This document shows, one piece after another, positions 44,805-52,841 of a stretch of DNA of 64,000 bases. The notes beneath the pieces were generated by a model that had not been told where the DNA came from, ran no database searches, and worked only from the letters and a program-made list of their open reading frames with translations. How positions within the stretch are numbered: the first letter of the stretch is position 1; each line of letters begins with the position of its first letter. Location: assembly GCA_027660625.1 (NCBI GenBank), contig JAQDNC010000006.1, forward strand, positions 81,354 to 145,353, in the 5' to 3' direction. The stretch comes from Coriobacteriaceae bacterium AM100-PB1-1D-6A (lineage in GTDB: Bacteria > Actinomycetota > Coriobacteriia > Coriobacteriales > Coriobacteriaceae). A program made the translations under genes and the position numbers.

Positions 44805-45448
44805 TACGAGAACCGGCGCATCAAGCCGACGACCTTGCCCAGGATTGTGGGATTTGTCGCATAGATAGGCTCCATAGTGTCGTTTTCGGGCTGCAGGCGA
44901 ACGCGTCCCTGTTCCTTATAGAACGTTTTGACTGTTGCGGAACCATCGATCATGGCCACGACAATCTCGCCATTCATGGCGCTCTTCTGCTCGCGGACGA
45001 TGATGTAGTCGCCGTTATAGATACCGACGTTAATCATCGAATTGCCGTGGACCTCGAGGATAAAGGACCCCTGGTCCGTTGCGATCTCGGTTGGGATGGT
45101 AAAGGTGTCCTCGATATTCTGCTCGGCAAGAATAGGAATCCCTGCAGCGACACGGCCTACGAGAGGCAGCGATACGGTGCCGCGAGGCGCCGTGGGCTCA
45201 TCGGACTTTGAGATGGATACGGAAGATCCGTCCTCGTCAAAGAGCTCGAGGGCGCGAGGCTTGGTGGCGTCACGCTTGAGCAAGCCTCGCGCTTCGAGTG
45301 CGGAGAGATGCGCATGTACGGTGCTGGGGGAGGAAAGGCCCACAGCCGAAGCCATCTCGCGCACACTGGGCGGATAGCCCTTTTCCTGCTGATATTCCTT
45401 GATGAAGTCGTAAATTTGCTGCTGACGCTTGGTAATTTTGCGAGCCAT
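44804..45448 (-). CDS. lexA: LexA repressor
   Basis: SOS repressor that self-cleaves when RecA is activated. The N-terminal winged helix-turn-helix runs from ITKRQQQIYDFIKEYQ to STVHAHLSALEARGLL; the cleavage site Ala-Gly is in GRVAAGIPILAEQ, and the Ser/Lys dyad lies in GNSMINVG and SATVKTFY. The 214-residue protein starts with ATG at 45448 after AGAGGA; in-frame codons further upstream are not conserved. It is divergent from the LysM gene, sharing a control region with two GAAC-N4-GTTC boxes. Confidence 0.97.
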   Translation of the reverse strand: MARKITKRQQQIYDFIKEYQQEKGYPPSVREMASAVGLSSPSTVHAHLSALEARGLLKRDATKPRALELFDEDGSSVSISKSDEPTAPRGTVSLPLVGRVAAGIPILAEQNIEDTFTIPTEIATDQGSFILEVHGNSMINVGIYNGDYIIVREQKSAMNGEIVVAMIDGSATVKTFYKEQGRVRLQPENDTMEPIYATNPTILGKVVGLMRRFS

Positions 45449-45493
45449 CAGGGATTCCTCTCTACCCATACCAAACAAATGTTCTATTATTGC

Positions 45494-45521
45494 TTGACAG
45501 GAACAACTGTTCGAAGATAAT
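45494..45521 (+). promoter_or_regulatory. Promoter of the LysM division-inhibitor-like gene
   Basis: TTGACA (45494-45499), 16-base spacer, GATAAT (45516-45521), reading away from lexA. LexA box 1 fills the spacer. Confidence 0.7.
45501..45512. promoter_or_regulatory. LexA box 1 in lexA/LysM divergent region
   Basis: GAACAACTGTTC matches GAAC-N4-GTTC and lies within the spacer of the rightward promoter. Confidence 0.85.
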
Positions 45522-45528
45522 AATAACC

Positions 45529-45540
45529 GAACACTCGTTC
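45529..45540. promoter_or_regulatory. LexA box 2 in lexA/LysM divergent region
   Basis: GAACACTCGTTC, a second GAAC-N4-GTTC site 28 bases from box 1, near the expected rightward transcription start. Confidence 0.85.
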
Positions 45541-45611
45541 CCGCGCTAGACTTTTTTGTCCCCGCGGCTTGATAAAACAGTTCTCGTCAAAACAAACGAG
45601 AGGGGAACAGA

Positions 45612-46061
45612 ATGAACGCAGCGGATATGGTCCAGGGAAACCTTGCCCTTAAGCTCGAGGCGCCTGCCTCGCCTGCCTTCACGGTCGTGAAGGGTGGACG
45701 CTCTCATTTTCAGGCCGTGGCCACTAAACCTGTTCGCACCCAGCGTGCAGCCGCTGCTTCGGCTCCTGTTGCCCTGAAGGCTTCGACGATTGTTGCTGTT
45801 GCTGTAGCATTCACCCTGTTCTTTGTGCTCGCCACGTCAGTTTTTTCTGCTCGTCAAGCATCGTATGCCGATTCCGTAGCCAACGTCACCTACGAGACGG
45901 TTCGTGTGCAGTCCGGCGATTCCCTGTGGTCGCTTGCCCAGGAGCATCCCATCGATGGCCTTTCCACGCAGGAGACTTCCGACATGATTCGTAGTGTCAA
46001 TCACCTCGATCGCGGCTCCCTTGATGCCGGTGCAGTTCTGAAAGTTCCGGCTCGTTCGTAA
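45612..46061 (+). CDS. SOS-type LysM protein, YneA/DivS-like division suppressor
   Basis: A 149-residue protein with a cytoplasmic N-terminus, one membrane helix (about residues 60-80, IVAVAVAFTLFFVLATSVF) and a C-terminal LysM domain (YETVRVQSGDSLWSLAQEHP to GAVLKVPARS). In Bacillus, yneA encodes a small membrane-anchored LysM protein that halts division during SOS and lies divergent from lexA; actinobacterial DivS has a similar position. The same layout and the two LexA boxes make the function likely. AGGGGAAC precedes the ATG. nrdR and dut follow. Confidence 0.85.
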   Translation: MNAADMVQGNLALKLEAPASPAFTVVKGGRSHFQAVATKPVRTQRAAAASAPVALKASTIVAVAVAFTLFFVLATSVFSARQASYADSVANVTYETVRVQSGDSLWSLAQEHPIDGLSTQETSDMIRSVNHLDRGSLDAGAVLKVPARS

Positions 46062-46077
46062 GATTTCCGCTCGGTCG

Positions 46078-46115
46078 CATGGTACCCTTGTTATCGTTTA
46101 GGAGGAGGTACCATG
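46078..46115 (+). promoter_or_regulatory. Inverted repeat sequestering nrdR start codon
   Basis: CATGGTACC (46078-46086) is perfectly complementary to GGTACCATG (46107-46115); the right arm contains the nrdR ATG and the 20-base loop contains its AGGAGG site. Folding would hide the start codon. Confidence 0.6.
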
Positions 46116-46556
46116 CGCTGTCCCAAATGCGGCAAGGCACATACCCGCGTTGTCGATTCCCGCATGCAGGAGTCGAACAACACTATCAAGCGTCGTCGCG
46201 AATGCTGTTCGTGCAATTATCGTTTTACGACGTTCGAGCGCTGCGAAGATCCCATCGAGGTTATCAAATCCGACGGGTCTAAGCAGCGGTTCGATCGCAA
46301 CAAGCTGCTGGTCGGCCTGATGCGCGCCACGATTAAGCGCGATATCGACACGAAAAAGCTCAACGAGATCATCGATGATATCGAGGTGGAGTTGCGTTCG
46401 CGTACGCTGACGGCTGTTACGTCCCACGAACTGGGCGATATGGTGCTCAAGCGCCTGGCCAAGATCGACAAGGTGGCCTACATTCGCTTTGCCTCGGTCT
46501 ATCGCGATTTCAAAGACGTCGACGAGTTTTTGCAAGAGCTCGACAAGCTAAGGTGA
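46113..46556 (+). CDS. nrdR: Transcriptional repressor NrdR
   Basis: Zinc-ribbon/ATP-cone repressor of ribonucleotide reductase genes, sensing ATP/dATP. The zinc ribbon is formed by CPKCGK and CCSCNYRF; the ATP-cone follows ([20 protein letters not shown]). At 147 residues it is standard. It is next to dut, the dUTPase gene, giving a small nucleotide-pool module downstream of the SOS gene. A start-codon-sequestering inverted repeat surrounds its ribosome-binding site. Confidence 0.96.
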   Translation: MRCPKCGKAHTRVVDSRMQESNNTIKRRRECCSCNYRFTTFERCEDPIEVIKSDGSKQRFDRNKLLVGLMRATIKRDIDTKKLNEIIDDIEVELRSRTLTAVTSHELGDMVLKRLAKIDKVAYIRFASVYRDFKDVDEFLQELDKLR

Positions 46557-46560
46557 TTTC

Positions 46561-47004
46561 ATGTCCAACATTACCGTTAACATTAAGCGTCTCGATCCCA
46601 CGGTCGAGCTTCCCAAATACGCACATCCCACGGATGCCGGCCTTGACCTCCGTGCCAACGAAGACTGCACCCTCAAGCCCTTTGAGCGCCGCTTGGTCTC
46701 CACTGGCTTGGCCATTGCGCTGCCCGATGGCTACGCCGGCTTTGTCCAGCCCCGCAGCGGTCTAGCCATTAAGCAGGGCCTGTCTATAGTCAACACGCCC
46801 GGTCTCATCGACGCCCACTATCGAGGCGAGCTTAAGGTCATCCTCATCAACCTGGATCCCACCAACAATATCCAGATCAGCAAAGGCGACCGCATCGCCC
46901 AACTCGTCATCCAAGAAGTCCCTACAGTCAATCTCGTAGAGGTAGACGAACTAGATAAAACCGACAGAGGCAACGGAGGCTTCGGCTCCAGCGGCGTCGC
47001 CTAG
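46561..47004 (+). CDS. dut: dUTP diphosphatase
   Basis: Trimeric dUTPase hydrolysing dUTP to dUMP, preventing uracil misincorporation. All five motifs are present: [30 protein letters not shown] and the C-terminal P-loop-like [10 protein letters not shown]. The length of 147 is typical. It starts four bases after nrdR and runs into the repeat-rich intergenic region. Confidence 0.97.
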   Translation: MSNITVNIKRLDPTVELPKYAHPTDAGLDLRANEDCTLKPFERRLVSTGLAIALPDGYAGFVQPRSGLAIKQGLSIVNTPGLIDAHYRGELKVILINLDPTNNIQISKGDRIAQLVIQEVPTVNLVEVDELDKTDRGNGGFGSSGVA

Positions 47005-47026
47005 TTGCTTCTGTTCGCTCACCCGT

Positions 47027-47087
47027 GGGAGGGCCCTATATATCAGCCCGTGCTCAAACATTCTCGTGGGGCACTCGTATCCCTCCC
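47027..47087. repeat. Degenerate family-2 palindrome (2A)
   Basis: TGCTCAAACATTCTCG (47051-47066), the first 16 bases of the family-2 core, lies between weak arms (GGGAGGG at 47027-47033 and CCCTCCC at 47081-47087). The remainder of the core is missing. Confidence 0.7.
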
Positions 47088-47187
47088 GCCTGCCTCTCAC
47101 ACATATCATTCCATGCTCAAACATTCTCGCTTCGCTTCGCTCGCTGCGAAACTGCGCGTGGAACGATATGCGAGAGAGGCAGGCGGG
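47085..47187. repeat. Family-2 palindrome (2B)
   Basis: Outer arms CCCGCCTGCCTCTC (47085-47098) and GAGAGGCAGGCGGG (47174-47187) pair perfectly, with further inner pairing (TTCCA/TGGAA). The core carries TGCTCAAACATTCTCG and TGCGAAACTGCGCG with a nine-base insertion relative to copy 2C. Confidence 0.88.
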
Positions 47188-47220
47188 CGGCTACTCGCTT
47201 GAAAAAATATTTACATTCTA

Positions 47221-47267
47221 GTTAGCCGACGCGACAAAGGACTAGTCTCTTTGTCGCGTCGGCTAAC
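47221..47267. terminator. Perfect 19-pair hairpin, probable bidirectional terminator
   Basis: Arms 47221-47239 and 47249-47267 are perfectly complementary (GTTAGCCGACGCGACAAAG and its complement) around a 9-base loop. AT-rich sequence on both sides gives T-rich tracts in either direction, fitting a shared terminator for the convergent neighbours. Confidence 0.7.
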
Positions 47268-47345
47268 TGTATTTATCTTTTCCGGTCTCGCCTTTGTTGG
47301 TTCTACTGGAGGGGAATCTAGTGTAGGTGCTAGTACGTAAACGCA

Positions 47346-47451
47346 GCTTGCCTGTGGGGGGGGGCATATATATCGTCCCGCGCGCAGTTTCGCAGCGAAG
47401 CGAGAATGTTTGAGCACGGGATGATATATATGCCCCCCCCCACAGGCAAGC
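47346..47451. repeat. Family-2 palindrome (2C), inverted copy with G9/C9 tracts
   Basis: Arms 47346-47380 and 47417-47451 pair over 35 positions with a single wobble. Each includes a nine-base homopolymer (G9 on the left, C9 on the right). On the minus strand the 36-base core reads TGCTCAAACATTCTCG ... TGCGAAACTGCGCG, matching 2B, whereas the arms are unrelated to those of 2B. Confidence 0.9.
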
Positions 47452-47464
47452 GGACAGTCCGAAG

Positions 47465-48766
47465 CTAGCGGATATGCGCGGGCTTCCCGCCCCAGTAGAA
47501 GCGGCAGAAGGCACGTTTACGTTTTTGGGGTTTGCCTGCAAGCTCCATGGTTGCGATGGCGATATCCTCGGCTGCGCGTGGACGGCGCAGCACTTCGCCG
47601 TTAATGAGTAGTGCCTTGAGCGATTCGGGATGATCGTGGAGATGGCGCAGTGTCACGATGAGCTCGCGTGCGGTCGTGACATGCATGCTGGCGCCCATGC
47701 CGGTGAGCATGGTGGTGTTGGCCTTTTCCTGGCCGTAGGACTTGCCCAGCAGAATCATCGGCAGGTGTGCGCACAGGCATTCGGTAACAGTGAGTCCGCC
47801 CGATTTGAGAATTGCTAGGTCACAGCCGTGCATAAGCGCTGCCATGTCATCGACGTAGTCAAGAACCGTGACGTTCTCGAGTTTCATGGCATCGAAAAGC
47901 GTTTTGAGACGGGTGGCATATTCGGCATCCTTGCCCGGCAAAAAGACAAAGTGCATGTCCTCGAAGCTGCGCAGGAAGGGGAGGGTGCGGTCCATCTCCG
48001 CGCGAAAGCGAACGTACGGTTGAGGCAAACTGGCGCCGGCCATCACCAGCACAACGAGCTTGTCTGTGGGGAGATTGAACTTCTCGAGTTCTTCCTCGCG
48101 GTTATAGTCCGTATCAAACCCGGCGCGAATGGGGATGCCCGTAATGCGGATCTTTGCCTCGGGAACCTTACGGGGTCGGAGTGTTTCGGCCATAAACTCG
48201 TTTGCCACGCAGAATAGGTCGGCGTCCTTATGGGGCCACCAACCCTCGACCTCGTAATCGGTCGGTACGCAAATGACGGGATAGTCGATTCCCGTAATGA
48301 CGCGCGCGCCGACGGCGACGTTGGCTGCCGTGATATGTGTGGCTACCACGGCAATGGGCCTGCGAGTTCGAACGTATTCGTTAAATGCGGGGAACATGAT
48401 GCGCGACCATGCCGTGCCACCGCCCCAAAGCAGGTGTCCGGTAAGGGTATAACGCCAGGTCAAGTCATAGATTGGGCGCGTGGCGCCGGTAAACGAGGCG
48501 GCCGTTTTGTTGCCGTCGAATTTTATGCGTCCAAAATCAAGGATATCGAGCACTTCAATCTCAATATCCTCTGGGATGCCATTGGTGCCGCGGATGAGGT
48601 CGAATGCCTGCGCAATTGCATTTGCGGCGGCCTTGTGGCCCGAGCCGACCGAGGCGTGCACGATAGTCACGAGAGGTTTTTGCTGAGCCAAGAGCGTGGT
48701 TTGTTCCGATTGGGGAGTGCTGTGCGTGGGCAGGGGAGCGTCGTCGCTCGTCTGCGTCTGATCCAT
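47465..48766 (-). CDS. Glycolipid glycosyltransferase, MGDG synthase/UgtP family
   Basis: A 433-residue GT28-family enzyme. The N-terminal motif VHASVGSGHKAAANAIA is diagnostic for diacylglycerol glucosyl/galactosyltransferases, and the C-terminal nucleotide-sugar domain shows ILKSGGLTVTECLCAHLPMIL. These enzymes transfer sugar from UDP-glucose or UDP-galactose to diacylglycerol on the inner leaflet, making membrane glycolipids and lipoteichoic acid anchors. The start at 48766 is supported by AAGGGGAGA. It is transcribed toward dut and ends next to palindrome 2C. Confidence 0.88.
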   Translation of the reverse strand: MDQTQTSDDAPLPTHSTPQSEQTTLLAQQKPLVTIVHASVGSGHKAAANAIAQAFDLIRGTNGIPEDIEIEVLDILDFGRIKFDGNKTAASFTGATRPIYDLTWRYTLTGHLLWGGGTAWSRIMFPAFNEYVRTRRPIAVVATHITAANVAVGARVITGIDYPVICVPTDYEVEGWWPHKDADLFCVANEFMAETLRPRKVPEAKIRITGIPIRAGFDTDYNREEELEKFNLPTDKLVVLVMAGASLPQPYVRFRAEMDRTLPFLRSFEDMHFVFLPGKDAEYATRLKTLFDAMKLENVTVLDYVDDMAALMHGCDLAILKSGGLTVTECLCAHLPMILLGKSYGQEKANTTMLTGMGASMHVTTARELIVTLRHLHDHPESLKALLINGEVLRRPRAAEDIAIATMELAGKPQKRKRAFCRFYWGGKPAHIR

Positions 48767-48883
48767 CGATATCTCCCCTTCATCTTTGTTTCACAGAGAA
48801 TCATTGTAGTGCATGAGTGTCACGTTCGCATAAATTTGGGTATGAGCGCAAAGAACGCCAATCTTTCGACAGGAGGTCTCTTC

Positions 48884-49822
48884 ATGACTACTCATCAGCC
48901 GATCGATGTTGCGATTATCGGCGGCGGGCCTGCGGGCTATGCTGCAGCCATTTACGCGGCGCGCGCCAACCTAACGACGACCGTGATAGAGCAAGGTATG
49001 TCGGGAGGACAGATCGCCACAACCAATGAGGTCGAGAACTATCCGGGCATTCCGCTCTTGAGTGGCGCCGAACTCGGCGAGCGGTTTCAGCAACATGCAG
49101 AGGGCCTGGGGGCACAGGTTGCATGGAGCATGGTTACAGGTATCGATTACGATGCGGATGCGGCGCTGTTTACGGTGCATCACGATATGGGCGTTACGCT
49201 GGCCTCGAGCGTTATCGCTTGCATGGGTGCCACGCCGCGATCTGCTGGTTTTGTTGGCGAGGATACGTATCGCGGTCGTGGCGTTTCTTATTGCGCGACG
49301 TGCGATGGCATGTTCTTTCGCGGTAAACAGGTCTTTGTCATCGGTGGCGGTAATGCTGCCTGTGAGGAAGCCCTGTTCTTGTCAGAAATCGCCAGCAGCG
49401 TGACCATCGTCTTGCGCCGCGATCAGTTCCGTGCCCCCGATGGCGTGGTTCAAAAGGTGCTCGCAAAAGATAATATTTTAGTTAGGTACCAAACTAGTAT
49501 TGTTGAGCTTTCTGGTGAGGCGATGCCCACGACAATCACGTTTAAGGACAATGCGACTAGTGAAATGCACGCTGAGTCCTTTGATCCTGGTTCGTTTGGC
49601 ATATTTGTCTTTGCTGGCACGCAGCCCCATACCGAGCTTGTAGAGCATCTGGTGGATCTGGCGCCCGACGGCGGTATTGTGACCGACGAATCGATGGCCA
49701 CCCGCACGCCTGGCTTATTTGCTGCCGGCGATATCCGTTCCAAGCGTTTACGCCAAGTTGTGACCGCCGTTTCGGACGGAGCCATAGCGGCTACCAGCGC
49801 ATACGCTTTCCTACACGGATAA
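48884..49822 (+). CDS. trxB: Thioredoxin reductase
   Basis: FAD/NADPH disulfide reductase. The FAD motif is IIGGGPAGYAAAIYAARA, the redox-active disulfide SYCATCDG, the NADPH motif VIGGGNAACEEALFL and the C-terminal FAD motif GLFAAGDIRSKRLRQV. The 312-residue size is typical. ATG at 48884 is chosen because AGGAGG lies eight bases upstream; an in-frame ATG at 48842 has no such site. It is divergent from the glycosyltransferase. Confidence 0.95.
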   Translation: MTTHQPIDVAIIGGGPAGYAAAIYAARANLTTTVIEQGMSGGQIATTNEVENYPGIPLLSGAELGERFQQHAEGLGAQVAWSMVTGIDYDADAALFTVHHDMGVTLASSVIACMGATPRSAGFVGEDTYRGRGVSYCATCDGMFFRGKQVFVIGGGNAACEEALFLSEIASSVTIVLRRDQFRAPDGVVQKVLAKDNILVRYQTSIVELSGEAMPTTITFKDNATSEMHAESFDPGSFGIFVFAGTQPHTELVEHLVDLAPDGGIVTDESMATRTPGLFAAGDIRSKRLRQVVTAVSDGAIAATSAYAFLHG

Positions 49823-49862
49823 GTACGATAATATATCTTATGTAAGGTTGTTATCTTCAAAC

Positions 49863-49906
49863 AAAGTGGTTGGGCAGTGCATCAATGTGCTGTCAAACCA
49901 CTTTTA
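49863..49906 (+). terminator. Terminator-like hairpin after trxB
   Basis: AAAGTGGTT and AACCACTTT bracket an extended imperfect stem (about 18 positions with one mismatch and several G-U pairs), ending in TTTTA. Confidence 0.7.
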
Positions 49907-49976
49907 CTTAGCGGCTATGTGATATGCAAAACTAGATGACCTAGAATACAATATAGATAACGAACGGAGGATCCTT

Positions 49977-50588
49977 ATGAACCACGTCAAACATGTTATC
50001 CCAATGTCCGATACATCGGTCAGCATTAAGCCGGAGGATATTCAGCCGACGGTGCTGCCGGATGCATTTATTCAGTCCGATATGGTGGGTAAGCTCAACG
50101 CTTTGAGCCTGCCACGCTATGACCAGCTGCCCAACGTAACGCTCTATCGCGATCAGGTTATTGAATATGTTGCGCTGTGGATGGAGCCGCTTTCGATTTG
50201 CGTAGAGCAGCCCGTTATCACACCATCGATGATCAATAACTACGTGAAGGTCGGTCTCGTTCCTGCTCCGGTTAAAAAGCAGTATGGCCGTGAGCAGATT
50301 GCGCGTCTCATCGCCATTTGTATCTTTAAGCAGGTGCTGCCCATCGCTGCGGTTCAGGCACTCTTTAATATTCAGCGCTTGAGTTACGACGCTCCGACTG
50401 CTTTCGATTATGTAGTCGATCAACTTGAGGCATCGATTCGTGCGGCGTTTTCCGTCGAGCAGACTCCCGTGCCCGATACCGCCCATCAGGTCACGCGCGA
50501 GTCGCTGCTCGTGCGCAGTGCGGTATCGTCCTTCGTTTCGAAGGCATACCTGATGAGCTACCTTAAGTTTAATGGGTTTAATAGCTAA
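49977..50588 (+). CDS. DUF1836 domain protein, putative MerR-like regulator
   Basis: A 203-residue protein with the DUF1836 signature ITPSMINNYVKVGLVPAPVKKQYGREQIA, which resembles a MerR-type winged helix in which the recognition segment is followed by KKxYGREQ. The family is found in Firmicutes and Actinobacteria and is presumed DNA-binding, with no well-established target. GGAGG precedes the ATG. It stands alone between two hairpins. Confidence 0.8.
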   Translation: MNHVKHVIPMSDTSVSIKPEDIQPTVLPDAFIQSDMVGKLNALSLPRYDQLPNVTLYRDQVIEYVALWMEPLSICVEQPVITPSMINNYVKVGLVPAPVKKQYGREQIARLIAICIFKQVLPIAAVQALFNIQRLSYDAPTAFDYVVDQLEASIRAAFSVEQTPVPDTAHQVTRESLLVRSAVSSFVSKAYLMSYLKFNGFNS

Positions 50589-50600
50589 TCGAGGCATAAG

Positions 50601-50641
50601 ACGGGCGGGATAAAGAGCCATTGGCCCCTTATCCCGCCCGT
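50601..50641. terminator. Bidirectional terminator-like hairpin
   Basis: ACGGGCGGGATAA (50601-50613) pairs perfectly with TTATCCCGCCCGT (50629-50641) between the convergent DUF1836 and degV genes. Confidence 0.7.
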
Positions 50642-50660
50642 GCGTTTGTCTAGTTGGAAA

Positions 50661-51527
50661 TTATCGGCCCGAAGCCACGCCCATGCCGTAGCCGATGATG
50701 AGGCCGTGCATCTCGGCATAGTATGAATCTAGCCCGTTACAGGGCATGATGATAGTCTTGGAGCCTGGCCAGCGCTCCGCAATTCGGCTGGCAAGTGCCT
50801 GGGCGCCTACCTCATTCTCGACGTGGTCGATAACGACCTCGCCGCCAGTAAAGCCTTCGGCCTCCATGGTGTCGACAATCTTGGTGAGCATCTTCTTTTC
50901 GCCGCGGGTGTGACCAACGAGTTCAATTTTGCCCGCTTCGCTCGCCGTGCCCAAAATGCGGATATTGAGCTTGTTAGCAATAACGCCGGCCGCCTTAGGG
51001 ATACGTCCGGCCTTCGCAAGGTTTTCGTAATTGCACAAACTAAAGAGGATCTTGCTGTTCTGCTCCAAGCTATCGAAATAGGCGCAGGCGTCCTCAAAGG
51101 AGGTATCTGGGTTGCTTGCAAGATAGCGGTCGAACAGCAGGAAGATCAAATCCATTTTGCCACCTGCGGCTCGCGAGTTAACCAAATGAATCTGACGGTC
51201 CGGCTCCTCGGCAAGCACCATGTCACGTGCGGTGGCCGCGGCATTGTAGCTTCCCGAGACTCCCTCGGAGATGGGCATGCAAATCGTCTTGTCGGCAAGC
51301 CTAAAGAGTTCGGTCCACTCGCCTACGCTCGGACAGGCGCTCGAAGAAGCGCTCGACTCCGCCTGCACGGCGCAATTGAGTTCGTGAACATCGAGCGTGA
51401 GGTCATCGACGAACTCGCGCTCCCCCACTCGAATTTTGAGGGGTGCAAATGCAAAGGTGGTATGGGGCGCGGTCGGTTGCCAATCGCGGAGGTTGCAGCT
51501 CGAATCGGAGATAAGTGCCCAGCTCAT
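50661..51527 (-). CDS. DegV family fatty-acid-binding protein
   Basis: A 288-residue DegV-fold protein, of the kind that binds fatty acids and (as FakB) presents them to a fatty-acid kinase. The N-terminal ALISDSSCNLRDW, the SxSGSYNAA-like segment ISEGVSGSYNAAATA, and VNSRAAGGKMDLI are visible family positions. No FakA kinase gene is in the window. AAAGGACCCTCT precedes the ATG and a TATAAT lies about 30 bases further upstream. Confidence 0.87.
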   Translation of the reverse strand: MSWALISDSSCNLRDWQPTAPHTTFAFAPLKIRVGEREFVDDLTLDVHELNCAVQAESSASSSACPSVGEWTELFRLADKTICMPISEGVSGSYNAAATARDMVLAEEPDRQIHLVNSRAAGGKMDLIFLLFDRYLASNPDTSFEDACAYFDSLEQNSKILFSLCNYENLAKAGRIPKAAGVIANKLNIRILGTASEAGKIELVGHTRGEKKMLTKIVDTMEAEGFTGGEVVIDHVENEVGAQALASRIAERWPGSKTIIMPCNGLDSYYAEMHGLIIGYGMGVASGR

Positions 51528-51556
51528 AGAGGGTCCTTTCTAGATGTTTCTCATTT

Positions 51557-51562
51557 ATTATA
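51557..51562 (-). promoter_or_regulatory. -10 box of degV
   Basis: On the minus strand TATAAT occurs 30 bases before the degV ATG; the -35 region (GTTTCA at 17-base spacing) is weak. Confidence 0.45.
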
Positions 51563-51637
51563 GCCATCTTGCTTACCTTTGAAACGTGCATCTAGTATTG
51601 AAAACTAGCTCATTGGGGTCATGTATGGAGCACGGTC

Positions 51638-51678
51638 ACAAATAAATGAACCTCGCAGCCCAAAGGCCACGAGGTTCA
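51638..51678 (-). terminator. Terminator of the NlpC/P60 gene
   Basis: TGAACCTCG and CGAGGTTCA form a nine-pair stem; read on the minus strand it is followed by TTTATTTG. Confidence 0.7.
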
Positions 51679-51702
51679 CATTCGTTTGCTATACAGAGTG
51701 AC

Positions 51703-52809
51703 TTAGTAGCGCACGAAAATGTAGTTGTTGTTCATGCCGGCTGCGACGGAGCTGATGATGACGCCCGTCTTGTAGTCGGAAGCATGGATCATCTGACCAT
51801 TACCGATATAGATGCCAGTATGGTAGGAGTTAACCACGACATCGCCCGGTTGCGGGTCGGACACGCGGGTCCAACCCATGAAGGTGCCGGTGGTGCCCAG
51901 ACGGCAGTAGCGGCCCGTGAGACAGTAGCTTACAAAACCGGAGCAGTCAAAGCTGTCCGGTCCAATGCCGCCCCAGGAATAAGCGCAACCCAGCTTGCTG
52001 TAGGCACGCGAAACAACGGAGCCGCCGTCAACAGACTGGTTCGGTGCGGAAGGCGTCGGAGCCGGAGCCGGAGCCGGGGCGGGCTGCGGCGTAGGGGCCG
52101 GAGCGGGCGTAGGAGTGGGCGCGGGCGTATTGCCGCCATCGTTGGTGTTCTCAGTCGTACCGGCGGTGTCGTTGCTCACCGTAGCCTTCTCGGCGGTGCT
52201 GGCGTTAATGCCGGCCTGAAGTGCTGCGTTGGCTTCAGCCTCGGCGGCAAGCTCGGCCTGCAGCTGGGAGTCCAGGGAGCTCACGACACTCTGGGCCTCA
52301 GCCTGCTGGGCGTTGAGCTCGTCGACCTTCTTCTGCGTCGCGGCGACGTTCTTCTCCTGCTCGGCCTGCTTATCGGTGAGCTGCTGCTTAAGGTCCTTGA
52401 CATCCTGAATGGTCTGGGCCTGCTTGTCGGAAACCTTGCCGTAATAGAACAGACGGTTGAGCATGTCGCCCAGATCGTCGACGCCCGTCAGAACCTGAAG
52501 GAGACTCAGACCGCCGGTCTTGTACTCACCGGCAACGTAGCTCGAAAGCTTTGCCTGGCCCTCGGCAATCTCTTGCTGCTTTTGCGTGATCTCGCCTGCA
52601 GTCTGATCAAGCTCCTGCGTCTGTGCGGAGAGTTCTTCATGAATTTGCTGGGTTTGCGTGCCGATCTGCTCGAGTTTGGTACGAGCGGCGGCAAGGTCGG
52701 ATGCGGTATCGGCATAGGCAGGAGCCGCGAGGCCCAGGCCCAAAACACAAGCGAGGGTTGCCGTAGCAGCGCAGCGTGCCATGTTTTTATGCGTGTTTGC
52801 TGTGCGCAT
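51703..52809 (-). CDS. Secreted NlpC/P60 peptidoglycan endopeptidase
   Basis: A 368-residue exported cell-wall hydrolase. It has a signal peptide (ending near APAYA, residue about 32), a long coiled coil (about 35-205), a Pro/Ala/Thr-rich linker of PAPTPTP type and an NlpC/P60 domain with the catalytic Cys in DCSGFVSY and His in SYHTGIYIG. The RipA/PcsB-like arrangement suggests a coiled-coil-regulated D,L-endopeptidase acting at the septum, possibly under FtsEX-type control; FtsEX is not in view. It follows apt by 32 bases. Confidence 0.92.
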   Translation of the reverse strand: MRTANTHKNMARCAATATLACVLGLGLAAPAYADTASDLAAARTKLEQIGTQTQQIHEELSAQTQELDQTAGEITQKQQEIAEGQAKLSSYVAGEYKTGGLSLLQVLTGVDDLGDMLNRLFYYGKVSDKQAQTIQDVKDLKQQLTDKQAEQEKNVAATQKKVDELNAQQAEAQSVVSSLDSQLQAELAAEAEANAALQAGINASTAEKATVSNDTAGTTENTNDGGNTPAPTPTPAPAPTPQPAPAPAPAPTPSAPNQSVDGGSVVSRAYSKLGCAYSWGGIGPDSFDCSGFVSYCLTGRYCRLGTTGTFMGWTRVSDPQPGDVVVNSYHTGIYIGNGQMIHASDYKTGVIISSVAAGMNNNYIFVRY

Positions 52810-52841
52810 GGAGCTTCCTTTCCGGTATCTAAGGGTAACGT

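Larger units (their letters stand above)
47005..47464. other. Intergenic repeat cluster between dut and glycosyltransferase
   Basis: About 460 bases between convergent genes. It consists almost entirely of inverted repeats: a degenerate and two intact copies of palindrome family 2, and a perfect 19-pair hairpin. No protein-coding gene was recognised. Confidence 0.85.

Noticed and set aside
47085..47451. CRISPR-like array from the three family-2 copies
   Set aside because: The copies are in mixed orientation, of different length and spacing, and the repeated part is central rather than flanked by unique spacers.
48230..48883. In-frame extension upstream of trxB
   Set aside because: It runs antisense through the glycosyltransferase gene; the thioredoxin reductase N-terminus and AGGAGG both point to 48884.
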